The notes: generated by a model from the letters alone, not told the origin. Counted from the stretch's first letter, positions 53,480 to 63,354 are shown. The stretch is DNA of 64,000 nt from Dyadobacter jejuensis (GCF_003149085.1 NZ_QGDT01000004.1:186001-250000); one strand, 5' to 3'. A program made the numbers and translations.

Positions 53480-55462
53480 CTACCTTAAAAGTAGAAGGGT
53501 ACCTGTTTGCCGCACCGACTCCCCACTGGGGAGCTCGCCTTCGAGTACCCATTGATAGGTGCCCGATTCCGCAGGCGACTGGGCCACCAGGCCATTCCAA
53601 CCCGATAAGGGCGTGTTGCTTTCGAAGATAGGCGCTCCCCAGCGGCCATATATCCTCATATGTTTGAGGGTAATTGTCGGATCGTAGATGGGCAGCAAGT
53701 GGTCGTTGATACCATCGCCATTGGGTGAAAAAGCTTCTGGGAATTTTAAATTCATTCGTTTGTTTATCTGTAAGTATACGGTAGCGTCCTCTGAGCATCC
53801 ATTTACATTCGCTGCTACCACCCTATACTTTTGGTCTTGGTCTAAAGTGGCGGTTGGAGTAGGAGAGGTAGGGTCATCAAGCCCATTAGGAGGCGTCCAC
53901 GCAAAAGTTACCCCAGTAGCATTCGAGACGGTAGCACTCAATTGAAAAGGATTATTGGGCTCTATGATTTGGCCTGGTGTGACCTTCAGCTGGGGTCGGG
54001 GAAGTACCGTTACCCTTACGGTATCCGTAGCCTCACAGTCATCCCCCGTGACGCTATCTACCGACTTAGCGTGAACAATATAGCTCGTAGAAGCCTGTGG
54101 GGTTACCGTAGGGCTCTGAATGCCAATATGGTCTATGTTGCTATTGGGGGACCATACGAAGGAGCTCCCATCGCTGGTAGTGAGTAGGGTAATGGTTTGG
54201 CCCTCGCAAATGGTGGTGTCCGGTAGACTCTCCACTTTGATATTACGACCAGTTACGGTAACGGAGGTGTCACGTATGCAGCCATTAGTATCCTTTATGT
54301 AAAAACTATGGATCCCTTGAGGTAGAGAAAAAGAAGGGTCGGACCGATAGGCCCCCGAGTTTAAAGCATATTGGTAGGGCGGGGCACCATCTTTTACTCG
54401 AATAAGTACGTTTTGGATTGGACTACAACCGGTGATATTCTGATCGATCTCGATGCTGGGCAGTGATACGATAGGGCTTTTAATATTATCCAATGTCTGG
54501 CTACATGCCTTATTGACAATCGATAGCTTAACATTTTTTGTACCTGCCGTGGACCATTGAATGTCAATAGGACCTCGTCCGGTTCCATTCAAAACCTGCG
54601 CGCCATCGAAGTCCCATTCCAGCGCATAGGGGGAGTCCATGGGCAATGTCCCCGTGTACTGAATTGTAGCCTTTCCATCTTTACAGCTATTACCCGGGTC
54701 GATGGAGAAATCAGCATTGGGGTTGTCATGAATGAAGCTACAGGCTTGAAGATAACGATCAGCCAGCTCGGTGCCCGTCCGATAAGTATTGGCGAAAGAC
54801 AAAAAGGCAAAATATGCGGAAGCGGATTCACAAGTACTCTTACTCGAATTGCCATATAAACGGATTGAGGCCCCTGCTTTAGCGCAATACAGTCCTGAAG
54901 GATCCTGTTTTGAGGCCACAAGTTGGTCATTGACGTAAAGTTCCACGAGCCCTGTTACGTCATTTCTGGTAATAGAAATGAGGTAGTACTCGTTAAGGTT
55001 TAGGGGGATGCAATTGCTAAAGTTGGCGTCGTCGAGGGACAAACAGGCCTGATCACCGCCCCCTAGGCGCTTATAATGAATACCAGAAGTGCTGTTTCCC
55101 TGAGAAAAATCTAATACAGGAGCGCGATTAATAGGCCAGGCACTGTTGCTGACGAGAAACTGAATGGTGTAGGTTTTTCCAATAAGACCATTAGAATTAT
55201 CGTAAAGGAGGCTGTTGTCTGAAAACAAATTGTACACTTTACGTTGGGTATTGCAGGAAACCATCTGTTCTACAAACTGGCCGGAGCTCGAAAAATTATT
55301 GCATCCATTAGAAGTTCGCACGGCCGCCAGTTCGTTGCCACAGGCGGGGCTGTCGACTTCGAAGTTGCCCATCAGACGATAGGTGTCGGCCAAGCTTTGT
55401 GCCCAGCCCGATGAAACCGAAAGAATTAATAATAGACCAAGACGGATGTATAGATTTATCAT
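53480..55462 (-). CDS. secreted protein with LamG-like and PKD-like domains and CHU_C sorting domain
   Basis: The 660-residue protein has a Sec signal peptide (LGLLLILSVSSGWAQS). Residues about 25-245 form a LamG/concanavalin-like domain (NGLIGKTYTIQFLVS, GLVELYVNDQLVAS). Three or more Ig/PKD-like repeats follow (PYALEWDFDGAQVL, SFVWSPNSNIDHIG, VTFAWTPPNGLDDP). The end, FPEAFSPNGDGINDHLLPI through GTYQWVLEGEL, is the gliding-motility CHU_C domain, the type B signal for type IX secretion. It is therefore probably delivered to the cell surface. Ligand unknown. Confidence 0.92.
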   Translation of the reverse strand: MINLYIRLGLLLILSVSSGWAQSLADTYRLMGNFEVDSPACGNELAAVRTSNGCNNFSSSGQFVEQMVSCNTQRKVYNLFSDNSLLYDNSNGLIGKTYTIQFLVSNSAWPINRAPVLDFSQGNSTSGIHYKRLGGGDQACLSLDDANFSNCIPLNLNEYYLISITRNDVTGLVELYVNDQLVASKQDPSGLYCAKAGASIRLYGNSSKSTCESASAYFAFLSFANTYRTGTELADRYLQACSFIHDNPNADFSIDPGNSCKDGKATIQYTGTLPMDSPYALEWDFDGAQVLNGTGRGPIDIQWSTAGTKNVKLSIVNKACSQTLDNIKSPIVSLPSIEIDQNITGCSPIQNVLIRVKDGAPPYQYALNSGAYRSDPSFSLPQGIHSFYIKDTNGCIRDTSVTVTGRNIKVESLPDTTICEGQTITLLTTSDGSSFVWSPNSNIDHIGIQSPTVTPQASTSYIVHAKSVDSVTGDDCEATDTVRVTVLPRPQLKVTPGQIIEPNNPFQLSATVSNATGVTFAWTPPNGLDDPTSPTPTATLDQDQKYRVVAANVNGCSEDATVYLQINKRMNLKFPEAFSPNGDGINDHLLPIYDPTITLKHMRIYGRWGAPIFESNTPLSGWNGLVAQSPAESGTYQWVLEGELPSGESVRQTGTLLLLR

Positions 55463-55713
55463 TTATTCCTCTTTTTGTAACGCCAAAGCGCTCTGAGATC
55501 CGTAAAATAGATCCTCAGTTATGCTAAAATTACAAGGAATATTAGAGAAATTGAATAAAGTCGAAATTTTTTAGAATTAGAAAGCTCTTGGGAATAGTGG
55601 GATGTTTACCAAATAAAGTAAGGCGTAATCTTAGTTTACTGTCTAAGTCTATTTTTTCAAGAAGACGATTCTCCATGACCTGCGAAATGGAAGCCTTTAT
55701 TTTTAGGGTCTAT

Positions 55714-56175
55714 TTAGTTACAATTGGTTGGCTTAAGAGCCGTTCCGGAGAATTTTAAGCTACTAATATCCTTGAAAACGGTCTGGCCATTACTTTTAAT
55801 CGTCTCTCCAATTCCCTCTATGAGGTGGTTGTCTTTTAGTAAAAAAACGACCTGGCGCAAAGTCCCCTTCGGCCTAGTATTAAATATTCCAATAATGGTA
55901 TCACCATGAATTGAAGCCAAATAAGGTCCGTTATTATTTTCCTTTTTGGATCCATTATAGGCCAAAGTACCGATAAGGCTATCACCGTTGATGCGTGAAT
56001 TAAGTACTATGGAATCCTTATTTGCAAAAGAAGCATAACAATATTTAGCTATTTGCGATACAGGTTCTGTACTGATCTCGGGAGGAGCACTTTCTTCCGT
56101 TGATGCACGGCAAGAAGTAAGAAATATCAAAACCAAACAGCCGATTTTATTAAAATACTTCCATTGATTAGGCAT
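55714..56175 (-). CDS. lipoprotein, unknown
   Basis: The 153-residue product has a lipoprotein signal peptide with lipobox LTSC (Cys22). The mature part has a short disordered linker and a beta-rich domain (INGDSLIGTLAYNGSKKENN, GDTIIGIFNTRPKGTLRQVV) like other small Bacteroidota lipoproteins, but no family name is recognised. It follows the response regulator gene by 11 bp on the same strand, so the two may be co-transcribed. Confidence 0.8.
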   Translation of the reverse strand: MPNQWKYFNKIGCLVLIFLTSCRASTEESAPPEISTEPVSQIAKYCYASFANKDSIVLNSRINGDSLIGTLAYNGSKKENNNGPYLASIHGDTIIGIFNTRPKGTLRQVVFLLKDNHLIEGIGETIKSNGQTVFKDISSLKFSGTALKPTNCN

Positions 56176-56186
56176 AAAAGAATAAT

Positions 56187-56603
56187 TTAATGACTAGCAA
56201 ATTTGAGTCTTTCTGGGGAAGATTCCAATATTGATTTCACTTGATTCGAAAATTGTGCTATCGAGCCAGATTTTTGTATAAACCGACAACTTAGATTTTG
56301 AGCTATATTTTCCCAGTCCATCGGTAAGACCCCACTTTGAATGATATATTGACAATCTTTCATTTTTGGGATTTGTTGGAATAGCACTAGGCAATCTTTT
56401 CCACACATATTGGAAAGGTTCCAGTCAATAAACACAAAGTCGGGGATACCCATCCTCGAATCGTTAAGCATCGCAATGGCTTCATAATAGTCCCGAACCG
56501 CAAAGTAATTTACGGGTAAAGCGGTGTCTGCAAGGGCCATATAAAATATTTCCTGGTCATCGATATCGTCATCGACAAGCAAGCATGTAATCGTATTTTC
56601 CAT
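56187..56603 (-). CDS. single-domain response regulator
   Basis: The 138-residue CheY-like protein has the acidic pocket DDDIDD (residues 11-16), phospho-acceptor Asp60 (FIDWNL), Ser90 (IIQSG) and Lys111 (IQKSGS). There is no output domain. This subgroup, with VDDDIDDQEIF, is common in Bacteroidota next to hybrid kinases; none is in the window, so the partner is unlinked. A lipoprotein gene follows 11 bp later. Confidence 0.9.
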   Translation of the reverse strand: MENTITCLLVDDDIDDQEIFYMALADTALPVNYFAVRDYYEAIAMLNDSRMGIPDFVFIDWNLSNMCGKDCLVLFQQIPKMKDCQYIIQSGVLPMDWENIAQNLSCRFIQKSGSIAQFSNQVKSILESSPERLKFASH

Positions 56604-56821
56604 AATAGCGAAGATAAAAAAACTATACCTTGCCTTTGACTACCCGTCGCCGTCGAGGAAAGTGGGCCACCACAATTCCCGATAGCTCCCCAATAGATGA
56701 GCGGATAGCATAGGGGAGGCCCCTTCACGGAATTTTAGGCAAAATGAGGTTAGAAGCATAGGATGGGCGGATATGGCCTGGTTTTTTTGCTCCATTGGTT
56801 TATTTACCAAACCGATACGAC

Positions 56822-57271
56822 ATGAAACGAACGAGTTATTTGAAATTCACCCTAATGATGTCCCTGTCATTTATCACGATGTATCTCGTGATGTTTTTGA
56901 ATGTGGATCAATTTTCTCATATATACTTTAGTCTAACCAGGCTATATATGACCTTGCTAATGGTAACACCCATGGCGGTGATGATGATCCTGATGATGCC
57001 GAAAATGTATACGCATGTCAAGACCAATCTCATCATCATCAGCGCTAGCGTTCTCTTTTTTGTATTGGCTTTGACAGGCCTGCGAAAGCAGGTTTTTATT
57101 TCGGATGTGCAGTATATGAAGGCCATGATTCCCCATCACTCTTCAGCCATTCTGACCAGTGAATCGGCCAAAATACAGAACCCTAAAGTCAGAAAACTTG
57201 CAGATGATATTATTAAAGCCCAAAAGCAAGAAATTGCCGAAATGAAATCCCTGCTAGAGGAGATAGAGTAA
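56822..57271 (+). CDS. membrane protein with DUF305 domain
   Basis: From ATG 56822 the 149-residue protein has three membrane segments (about residues 7-25, 35-55 and 62-80) and a C-terminal DUF305 ferritin-like part with YMKAMIPHHSSAILTSESAK. The HH pair is a typical DUF305 feature and may bind metal; relatives are linked to copper handling. The longer frame from 56795 adds nine unlikely residues. The stop is 1 bp from that of moxR, so the genes converge without a terminator. Confidence 0.88.
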   Translation: MKRTSYLKFTLMMSLSFITMYLVMFLNVDQFSHIYFSLTRLYMTLLMVTPMAVMMILMMPKMYTHVKTNLIIISASVLFFVLALTGLRKQVFISDVQYMKAMIPHHSSAILTSESAKIQNPKVRKLADDIIKAQKQEIAEMKSLLEEIE

Positions 57272-57272
57272 G

Positions 57273-58238
57273 CTATAAAAGCCTACCAATAATATTGTCG
57301 ACTGAGATGCCCTCGGCCTCTGCCTTAAAGTTACGGATAATGCGATGCCGAAGGACCGGCAGCGCCACTTCCTGAACGTCTTCTATGTCAGGAGAATATT
57401 TGCCCGATAGGATGGCGTTACATTTGGCGGCCAATATCAAGGCCTGAGAGGCACGTGGTCCCGCTCCCCATTCCAGGTATTGTTTGGTGTTTTCGGTAGC
57501 AAACTCTCCCGTAGGTCGGGTTTTGTGGACTAATTTTACGGCATATTCAATAACATGGTCGGTCACGGGAACCCGCCGAACCAGGTGTTGGAATTTCAAT
57601 ATCTCCTCGGCTGTTACTACCTCTTGTACCTTGTGACGGGCATCGTTGGTGGTAGATCGAACAATACTAACCTCCTCCAAAAAACTGGGGTAGTCTAGCT
57701 GAATCATAAACATGAACCTGTCGAGCTGGGCTTCCGGAAGGGGATAGGTGCCTTCCTGTTCGATGGGGTTTTGTGTGGCTAAAACAAAAAATGGTTTCTG
57801 GAGATTATGTCTTTCCCCGGCAATCGTAACCGAGTATTCCTGCATCGCTTCCAGTAGGGCGGACTGAGTTTTAGGCGGGGTACGATTTATTTCATCGGCC
57901 AGAATAATATTGGCGAATATTGGGCCTTTTATAAACTTAAAATTTCGATTTTGGTCCAAGGTTTCCGAACCTAGGATATCCGATGGCATTAAGTCTGGGG
58001 TAAACTGAATCCTATTGAAGTTCAGGTCTAAAGAAGAGGCGATCGTTTGTATGAGTAGGGTTTTGGCGAGTCCTGGTACCCCTACTAACAGGCAGTGACC
58101 TTGACAAAAGATGGCAGTGAGTAGGCTTTTAATAACCGCCTCTTGCCCCACAATAACCTGGCTTATTTCCCTATTAATTTTATCATATGCGATTTTCATC
58201 GCTGCTGCCGCTTCTACATCGGAAGACGAATTTACCAT
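57273..58238 (-). CDS. MoxR-family AAA+ ATPase
   Basis: The 321-residue ATPase has Walker A GVPGLAKT (residues 53-60), Walker B IILADEINR (Asp115, Glu116) and sensor residues in FVLATQNPIEQEGTYPLPEAQ. MoxR ATPases act as chaperones, usually with DUF58 and VWA (Bat) proteins, none of which is adjacent here. A strong terminator separates it from the foldase genes upstream. Confidence 0.95.
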   Translation of the reverse strand: MVNSSSDVEAAAAMKIAYDKINREISQVIVGQEAVIKSLLTAIFCQGHCLLVGVPGLAKTLLIQTIASSLDLNFNRIQFTPDLMPSDILGSETLDQNRNFKFIKGPIFANIILADEINRTPPKTQSALLEAMQEYSVTIAGERHNLQKPFFVLATQNPIEQEGTYPLPEAQLDRFMFMIQLDYPSFLEEVSIVRSTTNDARHKVQEVVTAEEILKFQHLVRRVPVTDHVIEYAVKLVHKTRPTGEFATENTKQYLEWGAGPRASQALILAAKCNAILSGKYSPDIEDVQEVALPVLRHRIIRNFKAEAEGISVDNIIGRLL

Positions 58239-58297
58239 GTATGTAAACTTTTAAGTTTGTGAAAACTAATTTAAGGTAAATTACAGGAAAGCCCAAT

Positions 58298-58339
58298 AAA
58301 AAAGAGCCATTAATATGGAATATTAAATGGCTCTTTTTT
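58298..58339 (-). terminator. intrinsic terminator of the foldase operon
   Basis: AAAAAAGAGCCAT and ATGGCTCTTTTTT form a 13-bp stem, extended by AT pairs near the loop, with six T at the 3' side on the minus strand. It lies 16 bp after the surA-like stop and before moxR. Confidence 0.92.
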
Positions 58340-58354
58340 ATTATCAATTCAGTA

Positions 58355-59728
58355 TCATAGATTTTGCCCTTCTTGCAGAAGTCCTAATACCTTACAATTC
58401 TTGTATTCTGGTTCTACACTGATATATACATCACCTTGTGCTTTCTTAAACCATTCTTCCAGGGCATTATTACGTTTGTTGCTGAGCACCAGTTGAGATA
58501 TTTTCTCATAGTCGTCTTGGAGGTTAGCCGTATGCGGCTCCGACTTACTCTTGAACCATAAGATACGCATCCCACTGGCTCCATCGCTAGTCCTATAGGA
58601 CAACGGACTACTTATTTGCCCCACTTTCATGGTATCGATGGCGAAGTATAGCGCTGGGTCCATGGAGGCATCCAGAGTCAGTCGGCTCAATCCTGTATTC
58701 ATATCTTGAATGAGTCCTCCGGTTTCTGCCGTCATCTTATCTTCAGAATTGTCCAAGGCCGCTTTAGCAAACTGTAGACTGTCTATTTCTATTAATGCCC
58801 GCAGACTGTCCAATGTTCTGATGGCGTCGGTCATGTCGGCGCCTTTATTGTAGTCGGGCCTCAAAAGAATATGTTTGGAGTGATATTCTGCTCCACGGGT
58901 CTCTATGAGTTTTATAAGGTGAAAGCCGAATTGAGACTCTACAATATCCGAAAGTTCTCCTGGTTTCAGGGCCAATGCGGCTCCTTCATATTCAGGGACC
59001 ATGGCACCACGTTTGGCAAATCCTAAATCGCCGCCGTTCTTGGCAGAGCCCAAATCTTCAGAGTATATTTGGGCTAGCATACTAAAGTCTTCCCCTTTTT
59101 CTGCACGTTGCTTTAGTTCTAAAAGTTGATTCCGTAGTTTGCTTTTTTGCTCCTTGGTAACTTTTCCTAAACGGACTATTTCTCCAATTTCTACTTCCGC
59201 TGGTATATAAGGTAAGCTGTCTTTTGGAATAGAGTTAAAGAACTTGCGAACTTCACTGGGCGTAATTTTTACGTTTCCAGAGATCGTTTGCTGCATTTTT
59301 TCTACTATTTTCTGCTCCTTAACTTGCTGGCGTAGCTCCGATTTCAAATTATCGATGCTTTTTCCATAGGCTTCGACGATATTCTTTTCAGACCCAAATC
59401 GCTGAATCATATAGCCCATTTTTGCATCGAGCTCACCACTCACCACATCGTCCTCCACAATCACAGAGTCGATCTCGGCCTTGGCCAGCAAGAGTTTATT
59501 AATGATTAAGGATTCTAACAGCTGACATTTGTCAGGAGCAGATTGTCCTTGAGATACATACGACATGTACATATCCTCCACGTCGGAATTTAATATGTAA
59601 TGGTTGTCGACGCGTGCAATAATCTTATCTAAACTTACCCCTTGTTGGCCTTGTCCCATGGATAATTGACTTATACCCACTAAAAGTAATGTCAGAAGTC
59701 GGAATAGATGCTGGTTCAATAATTTCAT
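58355..59728 (-). CDS. surA: SurA-like periplasmic peptidyl-prolyl isomerase/chaperone
   Basis: SurA escorts outer-membrane proteins through the periplasm. From ATG 59728 the protein has 457 residues and a Sec signal (LLTLLLVGISQLSMGQ); the ATG at 59770 gives a poorer signal. The N-terminal domain (LDKIIARVDNHYILNSDVED) is typical SurA. Parvulin domain 1 covers about residues 160-265 (EIGEIVRLGK, GGDLGFAKRGAMVPEYEGAA, FGFHLIKLIE). Domain 2 (about 270-365, YHSKHILLRPDYN) is less conserved. It is the second gene after the PpiC-type foldase. Confidence 0.9.
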   Translation of the reverse strand: MKLLNQHLFRLLTLLLVGISQLSMGQGQQGVSLDKIIARVDNHYILNSDVEDMYMSYVSQGQSAPDKCQLLESLIINKLLLAKAEIDSVIVEDDVVSGELDAKMGYMIQRFGSEKNIVEAYGKSIDNLKSELRQQVKEQKIVEKMQQTISGNVKITPSEVRKFFNSIPKDSLPYIPAEVEIGEIVRLGKVTKEQKSKLRNQLLELKQRAEKGEDFSMLAQIYSEDLGSAKNGGDLGFAKRGAMVPEYEGAALALKPGELSDIVESQFGFHLIKLIETRGAEYHSKHILLRPDYNKGADMTDAIRTLDSLRALIEIDSLQFAKAALDNSEDKMTAETGGLIQDMNTGLSRLTLDASMDPALYFAIDTMKVGQISSPLSYRTSDGASGMRILWFKSKSEPHTANLQDDYEKISQLVLSNKRNNALEEWFKKAQGDVYISVEPEYKNCKVLGLLQEGQNL

Positions 59729-59812
59729 TTTATTTGGATTCCCTTTATGTTCGTATACGTTAGTTCTCACTGCTATGTGGCAACATAGTCTCTCAAAATG
59801 CTAAATTACATC

Positions 59813-62104
59813 TTATGGTGCTATTTTCCGTACTTCTTCTTGATTGACTTTCACCGGATACAGGGATTTTAGCTTTTCCAGCCAATTTTTTTCTAACTCT
59901 TTCTGGTAATCATTGATGACACTGCCCCTAGCTTCGGTAAATTTCTTTACGCGGTCACTTTCTATCCGATCGATTGCGATATACCTTATGCCGGTACTTA
60001 GGGCGCTGGTTTGTATTCCCTTTTGCCACTTCGCATCTTTCATTAAAGGGTCATCCTTGGTGAAGTACCTTTCTTCTATGGTGACGGGTTGGCTGTTGTC
60101 CTGGTTATATACCTTGGCTACGTCCTCTACGGAGTTGGAATATAACTGAAAACCTACTCGACGATTTCGTTCCACGATGGTTGTAGGTCTAAATGAGCCA
60201 TAATCTTTTTCTAAAATTCGTAAAATGGAAATGTCATTGGCGACCAGATGGTTTACCACATTTCTGATTCTATCGGCAGAGGCCCTTTCCGCCTCTTCGC
60301 TGGTACGATATCCGGCTACCTCTACGAGGTAATCGGGGTTTGTCTTTAGGAGTACCACCAACTCTTTCAGCGCGGAAGCATGATCGGCTGTGATTTCCGC
60401 TTTTTGTTTATCAAAGAGTATCTCTTTGGTTTTTCTTGTTAGTAAAAAGGGCTTTTGAGACAATAGATCTTGGATATTGCCAAGGGTATTCTGATCTGAT
60501 GCGAGGATTACCCTTCCATAAGCTCTTTCCGGGTAACGATATTTCTGTGGGTTTTTATTATAGGTAGCCACTTGCCCTAACGAATCGGACAAGGACCGTT
60601 GCCATACCTGCTCCTCCATCATTTGTGCCAGCAATACGCCTTCTTTTGTACGCGAAATCAAGGCTTTGAATTCGGGGCTGGTATCTTCCAAATGTTCCCT
60701 TTCATAGGTAGCGAGCCGGTTGTTGAGGTATTCGTTATAGAGTCGACGCATCAAAACCAGCGGACTGCTGGTGAGATCTACAGGTACCTGGTTCTTCTTA
60801 ACAGTTTGTAGGAAATCGAGGGCGGGATAGGGAGTTCCTTTTATATTGAATAGATTAACCGACTGCCAGTCATTATTCACGGCCCGCAAATAATCCCACT
60901 GCCCTCTTAATAAGCTCGTGTCTGCTAAGGTCGCCACCTGCTTCCAGCCTTCTGGATCTTCGATAGGCGTATATTTTTTCCGTAGACGCTCCGCCGTAAG
61001 AGCCGCCAGGTGATCTCCACGGCTGTCGGTCACCACACGTTGTTGTAGGGAGGCGCGCATGTCCTCATACGAACCCAGGTTCTTTTTATCCACTAGTTTG
61101 AGAATATGCCACCCATATATACTTTTGATGGGGGTAGAGTAAGCACCGATCTTGGACAAAGAAAAGGCAGTCTGTTCTATTTCGGGGACCATCTGTCCTA
61201 TTCCAAAAACAGGCAATTGGCCATCTCTTCCTATAGACTGCTTGTCGTCGGTATAGGCTTGAAGTACCTCCGTCCAAGGGGCTCCCTCTTGCAGCTTGTT
61301 GTAAGCGTCGTAGATCTGAGCCTTGATGATCTCCTGCTTCGTCTCCGAGTCGGTAGAGTCGGTTCGGATCATAATATGACTAACCTGAACGTGGCCTGGG
61401 TTAGCTTTCCGATCCATTACTTTGACAAGATGATAGCCATTCCTGCTACGAATAGGGTCGGAAATTTTGCCCACCGGCGTGCTATAAGCCGCAGTTTCGA
61501 GTGGGTACACCATTTGAAAAGCGGTAAAGTAACCTAAGTTTCCGTGGTTTTGGGCTGCTGTGGGGTCTTTAGAGAATCGAGTAGCCATTTCATCAAAGTT
61601 TTCCCCTTCTTCTAAGCGCCCCTTCATAGCTATGGCAGCCCTATAGGCCCGGAGGGTATCGGCAGGGGAGGCATCTCTCGCCACGGCCACAAGAATATGT
61701 GAGGCCTTCACCATCCATTTCATGCGCTCATAGGCCTCTTTCGATAGCTCATCGATCAGGGATTGATCTTTCAGGTAATTTTTGGCCAGCTGGCTTCTAT
61801 AGGATGCGATCTCCTCCCGAAACTGGGCTGAAGTGTCGCGCCCGGTGGCTTTGGCCTGATATAGTTTTAAGCGGTTTTCTGTAAAAATAGGAAGATACTC
61901 TTCTACAGTAAGATCTTGTAATGTGTCTGCGGTAGTTTTGTAAGCTTCATAGGATTGAAGAAATTCGCTGGATTGAATTTTCTCATTGCCTATTTCTACA
62001 ACGGGTATATTTTTAACTACCACCTGGGAGACCGTAACGGGCTTCTTGCAGGCGTTCAAGACTACTAAAGGAATGGATATATATAAATACGCTTTTTTTA
62101 ACAT
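59813..62104 (-). CDS. PpiC-type foldase lipoprotein with two parvulin domains and an OmpA-like segment
   Basis: The 763-residue protein has a lipobox VLNAC (Cys19). Two parvulin domains lie at about residues 133-235 (MVKASHILVAVARD, HGNLGYFTAFQMVYP, NGYHLVKVMDR) and 240-345 (VQVSHIMIRTDSTD, YGWHILKLVDK). Residues about 555-650 resemble an OmpA-like domain: ILFDKQKAEITADHASALKE, VEVAGYRTSEEAERASADRI and ERNRRVGFQLY, though the usual TD ligand is TS. The C-terminus (GSVINDYQKELEKNWLEKL) is typical for Bacteroidota PpiC proteins. It heads the operon with surA and probably helps outer-membrane protein assembly. Confidence 0.88.
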   Translation of the reverse strand: MLKKAYLYISIPLVVLNACKKPVTVSQVVVKNIPVVEIGNEKIQSSEFLQSYEAYKTTADTLQDLTVEEYLPIFTENRLKLYQAKATGRDTSAQFREEIASYRSQLAKNYLKDQSLIDELSKEAYERMKWMVKASHILVAVARDASPADTLRAYRAAIAMKGRLEEGENFDEMATRFSKDPTAAQNHGNLGYFTAFQMVYPLETAAYSTPVGKISDPIRSRNGYHLVKVMDRKANPGHVQVSHIMIRTDSTDSETKQEIIKAQIYDAYNKLQEGAPWTEVLQAYTDDKQSIGRDGQLPVFGIGQMVPEIEQTAFSLSKIGAYSTPIKSIYGWHILKLVDKKNLGSYEDMRASLQQRVVTDSRGDHLAALTAERLRKKYTPIEDPEGWKQVATLADTSLLRGQWDYLRAVNNDWQSVNLFNIKGTPYPALDFLQTVKKNQVPVDLTSSPLVLMRRLYNEYLNNRLATYEREHLEDTSPEFKALISRTKEGVLLAQMMEEQVWQRSLSDSLGQVATYNKNPQKYRYPERAYGRVILASDQNTLGNIQDLLSQKPFLLTRKTKEILFDKQKAEITADHASALKELVVLLKTNPDYLVEVAGYRTSEEAERASADRIRNVVNHLVANDISILRILEKDYGSFRPTTIVERNRRVGFQLYSNSVEDVAKVYNQDNSQPVTIEERYFTKDDPLMKDAKWQKGIQTSALSTGIRYIAIDRIESDRVKKFTEARGSVINDYQKELEKNWLEKLKSLYPVKVNQEEVRKIAP

Positions 62105-62150
62105 GTCATGAATATTGATGCACTGTAACTAAATTATACAGCTAAAAAAA

Positions 62151-62158
62151 CAAAGTTA
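62151..62158 (-). promoter_or_regulatory. -7 promoter element of the foldase operon
   Basis: The minus strand reads TAACTTTG, an exact TAnnTTTG match 47 bp before the start. A weak CTTTT at about 62180 is in reach as a -33 box. Confidence 0.65.
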
Positions 62159-62382
62159 GCTCCTTTCCTATTCGTTTAAAAGCACCGACATAGGACATCT
62201 TCTAGGCCTATTGGCTTCATACCTAGCCTTCAGATTAGTATAATGATTAGTATAACAGAAATTTAACGTTTTAATTTCATGAAACTCCGACTTTCATAGA
62301 TAAATTGATTCCAATCATTTTATGGTAAAACTTAGGGTACAATATTTATACTTTAAAAAATAGCCAACTTAACGAACGGAAT

Positions 62383-62865
62383 ATGAGAACTTATGAAGGC
62401 GACAAACCAGAATTGGCAAGGAGTATCAGATTGTTATGGGATCAGCAGTGTATTCGTGAAAGTTTGTACTTGAAGGCCTTGAGAAAGGACCGAATAGGAG
62501 CCCTGCGAAGAGTGCTCTCTCAGGGGTATTTTAGCGCTATGCTTTTCAAACGAGAGCTGAAAACCATATATGACTATGCCAAATGTTTTATGAGCGATAC
62601 CGATTTAGACTTGGTTTGCAAAGAGCAAGGCGATCAGGCCCAGATCATCATTCTTACTGATTTGGAAGAGGAAAGGCATATCGCTGGATTTTTCAGAGGT
62701 CTTGAAGAATCGGTGTTGGAATCCTACCAAGGCTTGTTCCATCATTTCGACTGGGATACGCATACCCGACAGTTATTGTTAGAACATAAGGATAGGATCA
62801 GGGACTTTATAAATACCATGGCCCATTGCGAATCGCCTATTCAAATGAGAAGTGTGGCTCACTGA
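62383..62865 (+). CDS. unknown helical protein
   Basis: The 160-residue soluble protein is predicted mainly helical, with long amphipathic stretches (RSIRLLWDQQCIRESLYLKA, RRVLSQGYFSAMLFKRELKT). The order of helices resembles the PA2169/DUF2383 four-helix proteins, one of which is encoded at 13.1 kb, but similarity by eye is slight. Three cysteines are scattered. It stands alone, divergent from the foldase operon. Function unknown. Confidence 0.72.
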   Translation: MRTYEGDKPELARSIRLLWDQQCIRESLYLKALRKDRIGALRRVLSQGYFSAMLFKRELKTIYDYAKCFMSDTDLDLVCKEQGDQAQIIILTDLEEERHIAGFFRGLEESVLESYQGLFHHFDWDTHTRQLLLEHKDRIRDFINTMAHCESPIQMRSVAH

Positions 62866-62890
62866 GCCGATTTCGGGATCGTAGGCCTTA

Positions 62891-63280
62891 TTAAAATTCA
62901 TATAATTCTAATGGCAAGCCATCGGGATCCGAGAAAAACGTGAATTTTTTTCCGGTCAGGGTATCGATACGAATGGGTTCGGTGGTTACTCCTTTCTTAA
63001 GGAGCTCTTGGCAGGAGGCTTCTATATTGTCAACAGCGAAAGCCAGGTGCCGGAGTCCACAGGCCTCGGGCCTAGAGGGCCTAGCCGGTGGGTTAGGGAA
63101 GGAGAATAGCTCTATACAATACTGTCCGTTTAAACTTAAATCGAGTTTGTAGGATTGCCTGGTTTCCCGATATACCTCCTGGTCGATTTGAAAACCTAAA
63201 ATATCGACATAAAAAGACTTGGAAGTAGGGTAGTCTGTACAAATAATGGCAATGTGATGAACCGATTTGAGCTGAAGCAT
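62891..63280 (-). CDS. VOC/glyoxalase-family protein (GloA2/YaeR-like)
   Basis: The 129-residue protein has two beta-alpha-beta-beta-beta halves. Candidate metal ligands are His9 (VHHIAIIC), Glu in YCIELFSF, His in GLRHLAFAVDN and Glu near the end (PLELYEF). The ending and spacing match the SMU1112c/YaeR-like subgroup annotated as glyoxalase-like. Substrate is not known. It precedes the DUF5009-type gene by position only; that gene lies upstream on the same strand, 74 bp away. Confidence 0.9.
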   Translation of the reverse strand: MLQLKSVHHIAIICTDYPTSKSFYVDILGFQIDQEVYRETRQSYKLDLSLNGQYCIELFSFPNPPARPSRPEACGLRHLAFAVDNIEASCQELLKKGVTTEPIRIDTLTGKKFTFFSDPDGLPLELYEF

Positions 63281-63354
63281 AATGTAATTGGCAGCATGAA
63301 TTATAAAAAAGCAATTTAATCCTTTTTAGTGGTTTCTTGAACTTAGCTGTTTAG

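Noticed and set aside
53466..53798. 110-codon minus-strand frame at the 3' end of the CHU_C protein gene
   Set aside because: It overlaps the conserved sorting domain in another frame and looks like a shadow.
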